Shown: positions 21,746 to 35,585, numbered from the stretch's first letter. The stretch is 64,000 bases of DNA from Apricaphanius iberus (GCA_028564705.1 JAPXFQ010000831.1:4030001-4094000), one strand, 5' to 3'. Notes: generated by a model not told the origin, from the sequence alone. A program made the numbers and translations.

Positions 21746-24700
21746 TTTGTTTTTGTAAAGAAAATTTAAAACCATTTGTGTTTTACTTTCCAACTTATAA
21801 TTTTATTTGGTTAATCACGTAACATTGCTGTTAAGTTTAATGTTTCCTATGTTGACACAATGTAAGATAAGTTTAAGATGTGTGAATCATTACTTTTTTC
21901 TGATGGCTCAGGAAGCTCTATCATAACAATAAAACTTGGAATTACTATTAATATATTTTGCCAAATATCCCAGTGTTTGTTGTGAAATTAAAAGGCAGCA
22001 ATTTATGAGTGGTGTAGCTAAACTACCTGTCAAAATATGCAGCCCCCTCTGTCTTTCTAAATCTGAAAATTCTATGTTCACAGTTTTTCTCTAAGGTATA
22101 GACCAATCTCTGTCTTCCCAGGATTCATGATGCTGACCTTTTCATGGTACACCTAATCAGGTATTTTTAGATCCCTAAACATTTTCAGGTCATTTTTTGT
22201 CCTTTTCCAAACTTTTTAAAAGTTTCTTGCAGACATGAAATTCAAACCAAATCTTTACTTTAAAGGTCGCATTTACAGTTTTTTTTTTCTCTGTCTCTGG
22301 TAAGAAAGAATGCCATCTGAGTATGCTTTGGTAAAAAAAAAAAAAATAATCCTTTCAGTGTCTTTGTTCAGTGTGTTTCAATTACACAGGGGAGTGGGTG
22401 CAGAGAACGAGGCCTGCTCATAAAGATTAATTACATGCAAATTTCTGACCTCTGATTGGCTAACAGCAACAAAACTCCTGCACAGTCTCTGTTTACTAAA
22501 ATCTGTAATGTAAGACAAAAACCATGCTGGCATTTAGCCTTAGCTGTAGTTTACCAAGCTTTTTTTTTGCTGCATTCCCTGACCAGACTGAAGCGACGGG
22601 GGCGTTTAACATACTCAACCTACCTGGAGGTCTCAGGCTCCTAAGTGACACAGGGCAAGCAGTCGGATGGGGGGATTCAATGCTGGGCTCTTCCTTCTTT
22701 GCTCGCCGTTACTGAGATAATCCTTGGTAGTTTATTTTCCTCTGATTAGTAATATGCTTAAATTTAGTGGGTTGTCCCAACTTATTAAAATTGTTAAATG
22801 AAGTTAAGGATTTCCACACAAGGTAATATAAGCAAATTAAATTATTCACCCCATGTTTTTATGTCTACTCTGCAGCAGAAATATAACGGCTATGGGAATT
22901 AGGCATTTAATCAAATATCGGTGGTAAATTGAATTTGTAATAACAAACTTTTTTTAAAAGTCTTTTCATTAGGAATGCTTTTTTTATTGCCCCACTTATG
23001 TTTCCCCTCGATCTCTGTGACACTGAAATTCCCTTTTTCGCTCTCTTCGCCATTATTTTAAGGAATAACGCAAGAATTTCATGCCTGTGTCAGAAGACGT
23101 GGTGTTACCAAAAATGGTTAACTGAGGGCGTTTCTGTATGCAAATTACGATAAACGGGCACGAGGACCTGGATAGGCACAAGTGGGATTTATCAACATAT
23201 GATTGCGGAGCAGCATGCGTACAAGGGGCCACCGCACATTTCATAAATCAGACTTTTGAATGTTCATACAAACATTCTAAATTTAATTTGTAGGATAGAA
23301 TGTAGGACAGTTTCTACGAATGTTTGATAAATGAGGGGCCCTGATTTATAGTGGTTTTCTCCACCTTTAATGCTTCTTTCTTCGTCCTGGAAGAATGATG
23401 CCGGGCTAACTAAACTCACTGCCATTTTTTTCTTCTTTTTCTTCAGGTGCAGTCCACACAATGTGTTTTCATACAAAACCTAAAGTAACTTTAACAAATT
23501 TAGGGCTTTCTCTGGATGAAAATGTGACATTAAATTTCACGGACCTCACATGTTCAATCCATGGCACATTTCAAACAGGATCGGGAAATTACGTATCACT
23601 CCATTGACGTGCATTAATTTTTTTGACAGTAGAGAACCCATGGACCGGAAGTAGATAGTGATGATTTAGGCTCCACATGAATACTGATTTTCACTATGAA
23701 GTTCAGTCGACTGGCTGTTTCAGACTCTAGTCTTCTGCTCTACTTTCTTTCTGTAGTTGATGCCAGGAATAGACTTAAAAAGAAAATATTGATACACAGC
23801 ATGCTTATAAAACTCAGAGTGACCAATTTTACTTAAAAAGAAAACAAGAAAAAAAAACAGGTTTTAATTTTTTTAAGAAAATTAGACATTTAAAGTTTTT
23901 TTTTCACATATTAAATGTCAATAATTCAAAAATTAATTTTGAATACACTTTGTTTTTTTGCTTTTCTGATCGACACTAAAAGGCTTGTTAGATGTTTTCA
24001 AGCAGAAATAAAAATGGCAATACTTAGGGTAATGACTGATTCTAATGTTTAACTAATATAAGCTGCCAATTCTCCAGTTCCCCTTGCCAACTTTTTGTAT
24101 TTTCTGGCTCCAGACTGTCTGTAGTTAATCTTTGGCCCGCTGTAAAGTGAGCGGCCACAGTGCAGCTGCAGCTCGTCCTGAAAATTACACCTCCCCTGAA
24201 GGAATATCCAAGATCTTGTTTACCTCTGATTTGGAATAAGTTAAAATGAATGCTTTTAGCTATTTAAACAAAACAAAAAAGGGAAAATAATTAGCTTTGG
24301 AGCATTTGAATATTAAATCCCACAAGCTACCTCTGAGAATATGAGCTCTGAATAAGCAGTCAGGTGCAGGAGAAAAAAAAGCCACTCGTGTTACATACCA
24401 TGTAAAACTAATGGGGTTTGAAGTTCAGTATCACAGAGATGGAAACTTTTTTATTTACTTAAGGGAACTTTTGTGGTCATGATATTTTATTTTTAAAGCT
24501 AAATGGTAAAAAAAAAAGTTTTACTGTTACTAAGCTGTTCATAGTTTGGGCTTCTAATAAGCCTTTAAACATGTTAATTGGTTGCTCCAGCTAAACTTCC
24601 TGGATAGTGTTTCATTGTCTCAAAGGAACATTAACGGCCTGTCCCAAACTCAGTCTGAAAATGTCCTGATGATGGAGTCCTGGTTGATATGTTAATTTTT

Positions 24701-25590
24701 TCTATAGTTTAGAAATTTTTTGCATTTGTGTGCTCAGTGTTTGTTGTCAGCGGGGGGAGAAGAGATCAGTGCTTGCCAATAGCAACAAATACAATACAGA
24801 TGAATTGAAAAGCTGCAGATCTCTGCCAAATTTTCCACGATGATTAACTCACTGACAATTTTGTCAGCAAATTATGCGTAGTCTGCATCATGTTTCCAGG
24901 CAATTTCCTCATGAGCCATTAAGTTGTTTACCAGTTACAGCACACTGTGAGAAGAAAAATCTTTATTGGTCGTTTGGTGCATTACAGAGATCAGTTTATA
25001 GTTTTCATGAACTCAAACACTATATTGCTAATTTCCTAAAGGTATTGGCTAGAAATACCTAAAGTTCACTGGATATTGAAGACTGTGAGTTTGTGAAAGA
25101 GCATGGCTCAAAATGTGTGTTATGGATTATGCCACCTGGAATAAGTTGCCATAACAGGGCCATATTGATCAGAATCATTTATGGACTACAGTGTTTCGCT
25201 GCCCTGTGGACTAATTTGATTCCTCTAAAACGAGAAGGTTGAAAGACCTGAATGTACACCTCTAGCTCACGTGGAGGAGGAACAAGACAGTGTTACAGAC
25301 GTAAATGTTCTAGTAAAGTTACCGCCAATGATTTAAATTGACTGGAGATCGTTGGTGGTAGGAACAACTTTTCCTAAAAAGTAAAAAACTATGCAACGAA
25401 TGCAAATAAAGAGGCATAAACACTCGAATCATAAAATTTCATGTCCATAATGGATATTTGTAGAATGAGTTTCACTTTTTTGAAGTGAGTTACTGACATA
25501 GATGACCTTTCAAATTCATTGAAATCAATCTATGCACTGTTTTTTTTTTTAACGTTTATTTTATCTTGTTATCTTGACATCCTTTAGATT
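21746..25590. other. Unique AT-rich sequence; possible MITE relic at 23040-23340
   Basis: I see no gene. Around 23130-23340 the text GATTTATCAACATATG..GCGTACAAGGGGCC..GTTTGATAAATGAGGGGCCC resembles fish non-autonomous DNA elements, but matching ends were not found. A-runs (22334-22346, 24512-24519) and T-runs (22280-22290) occur. Octamer-type ATGCAAAT motifs occur singly at ~22434 and ~23138. Confidence 0.3.
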
Positions 25591-25592
25591 TA

Positions 25593-26133
25593 CAGTACAG
25601 ACAAAAGTTTGGACATGCCTTCTCATTCAATGAGTTTCCTTTCTTTTCATGACTATTGACATTGTAGATTCACAATGAAGGCTTAAAAATGATGAATTAA
25701 CACATATGGAATTATGTAGTACTTTTAAAAAAGTGTGAAATAACCTGGCCTCCAAAGTCACCGGACCTGAATCCAATCGAGATGATTTGGGCTGAGCTGA
25801 ACCGCAGGGTGAAGGCAAAAAGGGCCAAAAAGTACTGAACATCTCTGGGAACTCCTTCTAGACTGTTGGAAAACCATTTCTGGTGACTAAGTCTGGAAGC
25901 TCAAGATAATGCAAAACAGTAATCAGAGCAAAGGGTGGCTACTTTGAGGAATCTAAAATATAACACATGTATTCAGTTATTTCAGCCTTTTTGTTTAAGT
26001 AAATACAGTAATTCCATACATCATGTGTTCATTCATAGTTTGGATGCGCTTAATTTAGAATCTACAATGTAGTCATGAAAAGAAAGGAAACTCATTGAAT
26101 GAGAAGGTGAGTCCAAACTTTTGGTCCGTACTG
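25593..26133 (+). mobile_element. Internally deleted Tc1-type transposon, 541 bp, TA target duplication
   Basis: Terminal inverted repeats of about 75-80 bp are nearly perfect: left CAGTACAGACAAAAGTTTGG, right in reverse CAGTACGGACCAAAAGTTTG, both continuing through TTCTCATTCAATGAGTTTCC. TA flanks each side (25591-25592 and 26134-26135). The interior keeps only the 3' part of the transposase gene. An orphan end of the same family lies at 8106-8178. It is non-autonomous, but with such ends it could once have been mobilised by a full-length relative. Confidence 0.88.
25735..25975 (+). pseudogene. Tc1 transposase C-terminal remnant
   Basis: The plus strand encodes PPKSPDLNPIEMIWAELNRR at ~25750-25810, the hallmark of the last catalytic region of Tc1-type DDE transposases; the E of NPIE is the third metal-binding residue. 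Further downstream KTVIRAKGGYFEESKI matches the C-terminal end. The DNA-binding domain and the first two catalytic aspartates are absent through internal deletion. A stop follows the lysine-rich stretch (~25835). It cannot make active transposase. Confidence 0.85.
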
Positions 26134-26135
26134 TA

Positions 26136-29100
26136 TGTATGTGTATAAACAAAATAAAAAGATTCTGGAGAAGTTTAGATATCTTTAAACAGACCTGCTG
26201 TGAGTTTAAATGTGTGCCCAGATGGACAGATTTCAGTAGCTGTGACAAAAGGGTAGATTAGTGCTTAATCTTGTTGCAGGCTTTCTTCTTTCACTCGGAT
26301 TCATTCCAGGAAACAAGAGAAGATTTGAAATCCATCCAAATCTAATTAAAAATCTCAATACAAAAGGGGCTGTGCTTTTTTGACAGTTTGATTGGAGAGA
26401 TGAGAAGCACGGTGAAGGAGGGCCTACTGTAACCATTTTCACAGGGGACGCCATGCAGTGTTGCTCCTAGGAGGGGGTGCCTTTTGTTGTTACTGGAGAC
26501 AGATAGGCATCCCTGATAAATGTGGAAATGTGTCAAAACTCTGGAGGGAAGCTAAGGGAGAACTGGAGGTAAATTTGGCCTACTTGGGCATCATTATATC
26601 TTTTGTGCAGCTGTCAGTAAGTGAACAGAAATAGGATTTTAGATTATTTATTATTTGCTAAGGTAATTACTTGCTGTTGGGGATAAATATGGTGGAAGTT
26701 TTGCGTCTGTCAAGTTTCTAAAAGGTTTTCAAATGTAAATGTCCCTACTGTTCTAAGCTCTGATTTCTACACATTTTTATCTGCTGTTTTTACAGTCTCC
26801 TGGACATTTGAATATGAAACATTTACACAGTTGGGTTTTATTATTGGTGTGTTCAACAAATCATGAAACAGAACAATGCTGATGTTGGCTTCAGAGCCAT
26901 TGATGTCATAAAGGGCTCTTTTACAGCTATTTTAGGACTGTGACCAACGCATTCCGATACACAGTAATTCTGCAGGTGCTTCTTCCTGCCCTAAATCCAT
27001 CAGCATTTACAACTGTTTGAAGAGACTTGTAAAGCATGAGCTGCAACAACATTTAATGTCCCTCTGTGATTAATAAAGTATATTTGAATATCCAACATTA
27101 AGGTGATTCTTTAATGACCAAATATAATATTTATAGAGAGAAAACCAAACAACTTCTGAAAAATCAGTTGCTCCTTCCATTAGTTTGAAAGCAAATAATA
27201 CGTACTTTTCTGAAAGTAAAAGCATTTTTAGTCACCAGTTTAGAATTTCAATATATTGCTGTCGGTGTAATGTGGAACAAAAAGAAAGCTTTGTCTTGAC
27301 AAAAAAAAAAAGATAGACATTTATTGAATGAATGTGTGATTGTTCGTTGGTGACACACCAAAAGGACTGTGAGAGCATTATTACTGAAAATACAGATGAA
27401 AGAGCACAGATTCAGCTTAAAATGTAAGATATTACTTTTTTCAGAGGGCACCAACTCAAAATTCAAAACAGTTGAGTTGAACTATAATATGTCCTTTCTC
27501 AACATAAAACAAGGTAAAAGCCCTTTATTTTTCAGAAAGTCATATTTTTATTCTCTCATACCTTTCCAAAGTGCATGTGAAACCTGCTTTATGTAATTTA
27601 CTTTTTAAAATATTTTGCACAAATAAAATCACTGTAAAACACCTGAAATAACTACTGCTGAACTACTGACTCCTTGGTAACTGGGCACGAAGCCATTAAG
27701 TAATGCAAGAGAGTGTCTGGCTTCACATAGACAGGACTTCAAATGCTGTCTGACCACTGGCAGAAACAAGGAGAAATCAATATTTCTTCCAAGGCCTGGG
27801 AGACTCTTAGGCCTCGCCTGCCCTAACAACATGCTTTTCTGCTATCCATCTTATAAACCTATTGGATCTCGGGAATCCCAAACTCTGCCTGGCGACAGGC
27901 CCTCTCAGGCCCCCCGCGCTCACTTCACTTCCCAGTCTGGCCCCTGCAACCTCTCGATCTCCAGCTTCCACGGCAGCAGCAGTGCTGTTAGCATTGTTAA
28001 TGGCTATTGTTATGAATGAGGACCTCTGCTCCTGATTCTTCATTGGCAGGCTCGGGGCAGGCAGATGGATGGCTGCTACTTCTTCTCCGCTATCAGGACA
28101 GCCCAGACACTGGGTCCAGGACTGGCGGAACAAAGTAGGAAGAATGGTGCTCCAATGGGAGTAAAAGGGTTAGAGGGAGCAGAAAGACTGAGTGGGAGGG
28201 AGAAGGGATGAGGGAGTCGAGTAAAGGGAAAAGGGCGTCAGAGACAAAAAACAGCAGAATAGGAAGGGGGAAGAGACAAGGGTGATGGAGCAGAGGAGCA
28301 ATAGAAGGGAGCAGGTCTGTCCTCCCCTGAATAAATTTAGAACTGCATTGTAAAGGTTGTAAAGTAGGAGTGTGGCTGCTGTCTTTGGCAGAGGCCTGAA
28401 TTCTCAGAGAAAACAAGGAGGGGACGAGGGGCACACACTGCCCTGTTACTGGCCCCCTGCCGACCCCCCCGCATCCTGCTCTAGCACCCCTGCGTGGTGA
28501 TGAATAGTGGTACTTGGTGAAAGTGAAGCCTGCTGGTGAGCCTTGGCTTGGGCTTGGAGGCAAACATAGACTGCTTGGAGGATCATGGGGACAAACTCTG
28601 CAAAAGGCCGGCCTTCAGTCGCTCATCCACTGCAATAAGAGGGGAAGCCAAGTGTTGGCACATCACCAGTGCCATGAATTACAAAGAAAGATGCAGTTAA
28701 GCCTACAGGCCTGTTGTTTTATATCCGAGAATCTTACATTAAATCAGTTTTCTCCACCTAATAGTTACTTTTTTTAAATGTTCTGCTGCAAATTAGCTGG
28801 AAAAAAAATACACATTTATAACAAACTAATCTCTGTGTTCGGTGTAAAAGTATAACCATTTGTCATTTTCTCAATTTTAATTAACCTACATCCCTCACAT
28901 TTAACTAACCTGTATTTTATCCACAAATTCATGGTAATGGTGGTAAGGTGATGCTTACAACAGATGAGCCAATAGGAAAGTGGCTAAAGAATCAAATTGT
29001 GAAGAAAAAAAAAACTGTAAACACTGGGTGCTGTACATTTGGGTCTTAGAGAGGCTCGGGTGAAGATGAAGGCATTAAATACAGAAACGATGAGAGTGGA

Positions 29101-30035
29101 AAGGTGGATTTTGATATATATGGGATTTTCAGAATGATTTTGGGTAAGATTTTCATATTAATGGGCCATAGAATGGTACTGTGTGCCTGGAAGAAGCATA
29201 ATAACTCCAAAATGTAACTCCAAAATATTCAGAGGAAATTGTCCACAGAGGTAATTCATAGAGCAAGTCTATAGTATGCAGCTAAGGAAGCTGAAATGTC
29301 TTGATGCAAGGCTTTTTAACATGTTTTTGGAAGGTGTTTTCAAAGCAATCATTCCAGGTGTGTCATTCATTTATCTTGCTTCTGATTGGCAGTGGAACCC
29401 AAATTCAGAGATAACGAAGATTCAGCTTCTTGCTTCTATAAGTGTTTTTACCGGGGTTTTAAGTATTCGGTCTATATATAGATTGATATACAGCACAATA
29501 TCCACTAAGTGGACAAAGTGGACATTTGAGTGAGGAAATCTTGCAGGAAAATATTTGCAAGACTTGCATATTCTTGGTAACAGCATTAACTATATGACGG
29601 CATGTGAAGTAGCTCTCTGTAGCATCCCTAATGTTATCTTCAATCAAGTGGGACAAGTCTTCTTCATTATTTATTGATCAGTCTTCCCACCTCAAACTGT
29701 GTATTATGAATCATCAGCCAATACTATTTAGAAAACCACAAAAGGGGAATTCACTAATTGCTTCTTCAAATATTGAAAAGCACACGGTTTACTCTGTCTA
29801 CATCACATAAGACGCTGTTGTGTATAAGTGAGCAATGCGTGGGAAAAGCATTTACTAGACAATTTTGTTTATATTTAAAATTATATGTGACAGATCAACA
29901 GCTAACTGTGCTAAATGATTCAATAGAAAGATTGTGATAGATGTATTTCAAGTTGATTGACCAACAAAAATCTGAAAAGTTGGCATATGTGCAAACTTAA
30001 TAAGACTAGTACACCCACTCAAATAAGAGATTGTT
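26136..30035. other. Unique sequence; GC-richer block at 27.66-28.62 kb
   Basis: I see no gene or clear transposon. The block 27660-28620 is GC-richer and has purine-rich runs (28130-28300, mostly G and A). The long minus-strand open frame there (28093-28563) is the C/T complement of that run, low complexity and not credible as protein. The GC-richer parts could be regulatory or a decayed retropseudogene, with nothing to decide between them. Confidence 0.3.
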
Positions 30036-30190
30036 ATTCAAAGAAGCACACAAGAGACCCATGGTGACTCTGGAAGAGTTGCAGAGATCCACACTTCAGA
30101 TATTCCGCTTGACAGGGCAAGAGTTAGTCGTGCTGTTCAAAATTTTTTTCCCTTTATGGAAACTTGTCAAGAAGAAACTTCTTGCAGCCT
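30036..30190 (+). pseudogene. Tc1-like transposase N-terminal remnant
   Basis: The translation HKRPMVTLEELQRSTLQIFR, then ELVVLF and FFPLYGNLSRR, parallels the fish Tc1 transposase segment TLEELQRSTAQ...TTISRALHKSGLYGRVARRK, which is the helix-turn-helix DNA-binding region. Residues are heavily changed, and homology ends abruptly at ~30185 where unrelated sequence begins. No catalytic domain, partner or terminal repeats were found nearby. Confidence 0.6.
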
Positions 30191-33100
30191 TCTAGGCCGA
30201 TCCAGCCAACTCTCACTCCCCCTCTCTGATCAGGTCGGGGACCTCCTTGTTCTCTGCTGCTACTGAGTACCACCCTTCTTCCTACAGGTGTCCTGTAGGT
30301 GAGCCTGCTCCAACCTGCATGTGAAATGTGATAACAGCTCTGATCGCAGCTCCATGCTTCTTGCCAACCTGACAAAAGCTGCCATCCGTCACAGTTTTCC
30401 AACATTACGAGGCTGCAGCCGATATCTAGCCCACTCTCTCTCGGCCACTGCTTGCTGGCCTTTCACTGTACATGCTGTCCATTTCTGGAAAGTATTTCCA
30501 GTGATTGCAGTCAGCCCCACTCCGGCCATTGTAGTCTTTTATGGCCTCTTATTGTACCTTTCATTTCTTTAGTTTCCCCCAGCTATGTTTTGAACTTGCT
30601 GGAACCATGCTTTGCCATTCTGTGACATCACTTCAAACCAACAATGCAAGGTCAATTAGTTACTAATAGTGTTGGGTAGTAGTAAAAGTGACATCACTTT
30701 ACCGGATCAATCAATCCATAATTGGGTGTTTTGGATTGCTTTGGCCCGCTTCGGACCAAGACAGAAGCAGTCCAAAAAAAGAGGGTTGGCTTTGCTCCAA
30801 CAAAGGTAATAGAAATGTGCAACAGGTTGAATCTACCCGTTGCAGACCAAGCCGACCCTAGTGGAACAGTGGCAATATTTAAGTCTACCAGGATGGATAG
30901 AAAGCTTGATGCAGCTGAATACATAAACAACCTGGTAGAACACTTCCTCAACACTAGAATAGAGACTGGGCTGGAGGTCAACCTGCTACCCTAAACATAC
31001 AGTGAGAGTTACAAAAGGATGATTTATATCAAAGCAGCACCTTGTCTACCTCTCATCTCTGCATATTTTTCTGTGGGGGAAAAATTCCACTTCTGGACCA
31101 GAGGAGCCCAGGCGGTGTCAGGTGCAGAAAGTATTTTCAGGTGTAGGAATACGTACCCTCGATTTATTAAACTGTGCACACCTGTGCTGGGCCCGGGTTG
31201 GACTTGGACATAAATATCTCAATTTCTGTCGGGTTTGGGTTGGTTTTGGTTACTGCTTTGTTGGACGCAGGCCAGGATTGAACAGAAAAATGTCGCCCAA
31301 TCCACATTCTTCAACAAATGAAACGGTCAGAAGACGATCTGGTTAAATTACCCTGAAGTTCCAATACCAAAAGCATGCCTAATGACAGCAAATTACAACT
31401 GTAAAATGTTGGTTTTGATAACTCTTTTTTGAGTCATCTGTCATTTTCCTTTTTAACAATTACAGTGTTAACTACTCTGTTTTGGTCTCTTATATAAATT
31501 CCTCATAAATACTTTAAATCTTTTGGGCTTTTTTTGGAAAAAAAACCTAATGAAATTTCAAGTAGAGTGAAGACCATTTGGCAGTATTGTACCTTCTACG
31601 GTAAAAGTTAAACGTTTCAGAGAAAGCTTTTCTTTCTTGTTCTCTACAATCTCCCTCTTCTGTAAAAACGCTTATCCAGCTCCACAGCAAACTGAGCTGT
31701 TTTTGAGAAATATAATAAAGATGGAGAGGAAAAGTAGGCGGAGATAAGGAGAGAGCCTGGGGGCTGGCCTCTGTCCCGGTTCCCCCAGCCTCTCTGGATC
31801 CCAGCCATCTGCCACAGCTGCTGCCTGGCTTTAACTGCCACTCTAATTGACAATGAACCCAGAGCCCTGTGATAATTGTGGCTGCTTGGTGACTTGGGCA
31901 GGTAATGCCTCCCTTTCAGGATTTATCAGGCCCCATCTGTTCCTCATAGTGCTATATGTAGCAGAAAAGGCCCCCTGCCCAACCATCAGCACTGCTTCAT
32001 CCCTTCCTCCTTTGCTTTCACTAAACCCTCCCCTTAAGTCCCCCCCACCCTTGCTATTCCATCACACTGCCACACATACAGCCCTATTCTGTCTAAAAAT
32101 GCGTTGTCATGGTGTTCTATACCCAACGGCTCCTCTATCTCTCCCATCAGTTGCTGTGCAAATATTGGGTTTTTTGTGATGGGTTGCTTATTAGACAACA
32201 GCTCGGTGACCTCAGGGAAGGCTACACCCACCAGAGGGCACAGCTCTGGGGCAAGAATTGTTTGCTCAATCATTAACTAAAAATAAAAGACTCCTTGCGG
32301 TTGTCCGAATCCACGCCTTTTCCGCCTGTGTTGCTTAGGAGTGTTAGGTGTGAAGCGTGAACAACCGCAGGAGGAGAAGAAGGCCCCCGCCCTTTCTTGT
32401 TCATTAGATGGTACCATCTTTGTCGAGCAGCAACAATTGAGATCTGGAGGTGTTGTGTCTGATGGTGTTTGATTATTGCTTCACTCAATCTTCGTGAAAC
32501 CCCCTTGATACCCGTCCCCGTGTTCTGAACTATTACCGTTCAGAACTTTTCACATTTAGCATGTCAGAGAGCCCAGTGATGGAATATAATCCTCAGAACA
32601 TTCTTCATTTAATTGACTGGCTTTTGAGTGAAAATTTGGAAAATAAGTGGAGAACTCTTGGAAAACAGCTGTCGCACTGCACACAAACGGATTTGATTTG
32701 ACCTTTCTCCTACTTTACCTGCTTTTATCAAAGTCCCTTTAACAAACATATAAACCATCAGTCCAATCACAGTAACCTCTTCTCTTGGGGCTCCAGGAAT
32801 TTCCCTGAAAAATATGTTTATGATCTCCGGATCTGTTTGTAATCAAAGATCTTCCTGATGAAGTTCCTTCTAAAAAGACAGGAGGCTCACCCCACCATGG
32901 ATAAGGAGGTTCTGGGCCAAATGCTTTTTTCCAGTGCCAGATTAAAGTCAGATTCTGGCAGATAGCAAGAAAATATGTCAGCTTTACTTTCCAGAAATGG
33001 ACAGACCTCAACCATGTGCAGGCTAATTGTGGGCAGTGTTTTACCATCTGTTATGACTAGATATTATTTCAGACTCAGCCATCAGATCTGATACACATTT

Positions 33101-34559
33101 GCTGTCATTACCCTAAATAAAGAATATGAGTTTATTGATGCACGTGATTGCATTTGGATAATAGTTCAGGTCTGTTTTAGTACACTTGAGCATGAGTCAA
33201 AGTGAGATCTTCTGTCTTTTCTGACAACAGAATTATTTCACAGAGGTAAAACATCCAGTTTTTGAAACAGCTTGTAGTTTAAGTGCTAGCTAAATTATTA
33301 GTGAATACATTTTGCAATTTACACATATTTAAGCATCCCTCCTTGTTTGTAAAATATTCACAAAAAACATGTTTTACAAACCATTAAGCTCAGAAATTTA
33401 TTCACACAAATAAAACCAGCCATCTGTAATTTAGCATTATTTCAGTGCATTAGGAACAGAACATTTAACTCAACCATCATTTCCGGCCTAGAATTAGAGC
33501 TTGGATGAAAAGGCACTCTAAACAGGAGTGCTGCGTGGTCACAGAATCTCACACAGGAGTGTGAAAATGTCATGTGGAGAGTTTATGAATATGAAACAGG
33601 GTTAAAACTGAGACATGGAATACAATTCATGAGCCTGCACACCATCATCTAACATGGCTGCTTGTAGAGAAATGTATGTTTGAATAAGAATGGGATATGA
33701 AAGCAGATGCTGTAATGTGGCCAAGAAACCATATAAAAAAAGAAAAGTGCAGTTTTTGCTCTAAGTGAAGAACAAAGCATGAGATTTCTTCATTCTAATA
33801 CTAATACATGTTCTCGATTACATACGATTGACCTACTGATTGGATTGCTGGATGTTGCTCCTTGAAGCAGTGGCTACATGATGCGATCCAGTTGCTGCAC
33901 GTTGTTTACTGGAAAATTATGAATTTCTACTAAAAACAAACAAATCATTATCCATATTGATTTTTGTTGTTTCAGCCCTAGTTGTTCTCTCGATTTTGCC
34001 TAATTCTTTGTATTATATAAGGAACATGGATACTCACTTTTTTATTTGTTTTTGTTTGTTTTTAACCATCATAATTTGATGAAATTCTACTTCAGACATT
34101 TTAGTCTTGCTTTTTCAATACAATTGTGAAGTTGGTGAAAAGTAAAGGTACCTTTGGTTATTTACTTAAAAATCTTCAATTAATGACGGGTGGGCTTTCT
34201 TTTTGATAGAAAGGATACCTGTAAATTGCTGCAACTACAAAATAAATGTTAAATTATTAAACAGAAGAATGTATGTGGACAGTACGTGGAGCAAAAGTTG
34301 GTACACTACTAAAAAAAAATTATTTAAGTAAGAGTAGCACTACTTCCCTATATATATTCACTATCAGTAAAATAGTATTTGGTAAAATGGCTTAAATATT
34401 TTTAAAATACTATCACTGACAAAAAAAGGTAATGGGAAAATTCTGGTATTTTAAAGATTAAAGTAAATAGTGATTCAGATAAGAAGAGTGCAAGGATGAT
34501 AGTAGCACTTTCTGATTTTTAAATACAAAAGAAACAAATACTTTGTCTATTTCGTCTTT
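30191..34559. other. Unique sequence with unassigned open frames and GC-richer blocks
   Basis: At 30694-30994 both strands stay open for about 90 codons. The plus-strand frame (30722-30994, from MGVLDCFGPLRTKTEAVQKK) is not recognised. The TTGGG/GGGTT-rich sequence at 31185-31275 resembles GGGTTGGGTTCGGGC-type sequence found inside some fish hAT elements, so 30.66-31.35 kb may be a decayed hAT copy; evidence is weak. The balanced blocks at 31.66-32.52 kb could be conserved non-coding DNA. No exon is supported. Confidence 0.25.
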
Positions 34560-34812
34560 TCTCTACAAGGGTTGCCACATTGAATCATCCTTCTCCATTT
34601 TGTATTCTCTGCATCCTCTATCCTCACACCACCTAACTTCATGTCCTCTTGCACCACATACATCAATTTCAGTTTTGGTCCTCCTCTCAGGCTCCTGCCT
34701 GGTGTCTGCATCCTTAGCATCCTTGTACAGATATAATCCTCGCCTCCACTCTGAACACGTCCAAAACATATCAGTCTGGTATGTCTTCCTCTATCTCCAA
34801 AACATCTAACAT
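34560..34812 (-). pseudogene. Minus-strand LINE C-terminal fragment
   Basis: On the minus strand, across frames, this segment corresponds to the end of a fish LINE protein of the type R.RRM.KMELPGRRRRGRPK+RYMD..+EDM..VGV.EEDA.DR.+WR..IHCGDP. Plus-strand landmarks are CTTCATGTCCTCTTGCACCA, TTGGTCCTCCTCTCAGGCTC and GAACACGTCCAAAACATATC. Only a few short open frames remain, so it is a dead fragment. LINE clade not resolved. Confidence 0.6.
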
Positions 34813-35425
34813 TATCTCAGCTTCACTGCAGCTTCACAATAAATGGCAGATGTTGCGACCCGTCTCACAGATGTTCCATGGATGACTTCAGTTCCTGCCT
34901 TCTGAAGAACATCTGCAGGGACAACAATGCCTGTTTAACACTGGAATGCAGTAAAAAAGAGACAAATACAGGTGTAAATATAAAGGGGAAGTTATTGTTG
35001 CAGTTTTTTTGATCTGTTAAAACACTCCCCATGCCAGGCAGCCATTTAAAAGCTAATGTTTTTTTTTGTAAATAGCTTCATTGCTAGCGCTAATGCAACA
35101 CATCAAAAATAATCTAGAGAACCAACTACTTTACTTTATGTAAGTGAAACAATTCCATCTAAAATGCAACACACACTTTGCAAAAAAAATGCTTGATGAA
35201 AATTGTTTGTTCCCTATCTTAAAATTGGTCTTTTGTTTCATGAATAGAACCTTTTCAACTCAAAGACAAGTGGCTTTGCCAGTGTGATCAATTTGTAGGT
35301 AGTCTAACTGAGAGTGTTACAACTACCACCATGTTATAACCATACCGGTCTCCCCAAAATACCACAATTACAAAATAACAAACTTAAATCAAAAGAAAAA
35401 CCTTTTCCAAGTCATTAAAAACATG
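34813..35425. other. Unique AT-rich sequence; no gene seen
   Basis: I see no gene and no repeat that I can name with support. Confidence 0.35.
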
Positions 35426-35462
35426 AGTGTTGTGTGTGTGTAGGTGTGTGTGTTTGTGTGTG
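35426..35462. repeat. (GT)n microsatellite, interrupted
   Basis: GT-rich run directly 5' of a SINE fragment, in the position where the SINE consensus carries a GTGTGTG stretch. Confidence 0.85.
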
Positions 35463-35585
35463 CATGATTATTTGTCCTTTGTGTCTCTGTGTTGCCCTAC
35501 GATGGACTGCTTTGCTGTCCTGCCTGTCTCCCAATGACTGCTGGAGATAGTCATTGAATGTACTTAAAGTAGGTAGGGCATCCAG
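35455..35585 (+). mobile_element. 3' fragment of a dispersed SINE-like repeat
   Basis: TCTCTGTGTTGCCCTACGAT then GGACTG and a degraded CTGTCC..ACTGCTGGAGATAG match the 3' half of the repeat seen more completely at 45592-45866. The tRNA-like head is missing. The family is very common in fish genomes. Confidence 0.6.

Noticed and set aside
28093..28563. 156-codon minus-strand frame
   Set aside because: Opposite strand is a G/A-rich run; the product is L/P/S-rich low complexity with no motif.
34543..34809. 88-codon plus-strand frame
   Set aside because: Antisense shadow of a decayed LINE C-terminus.
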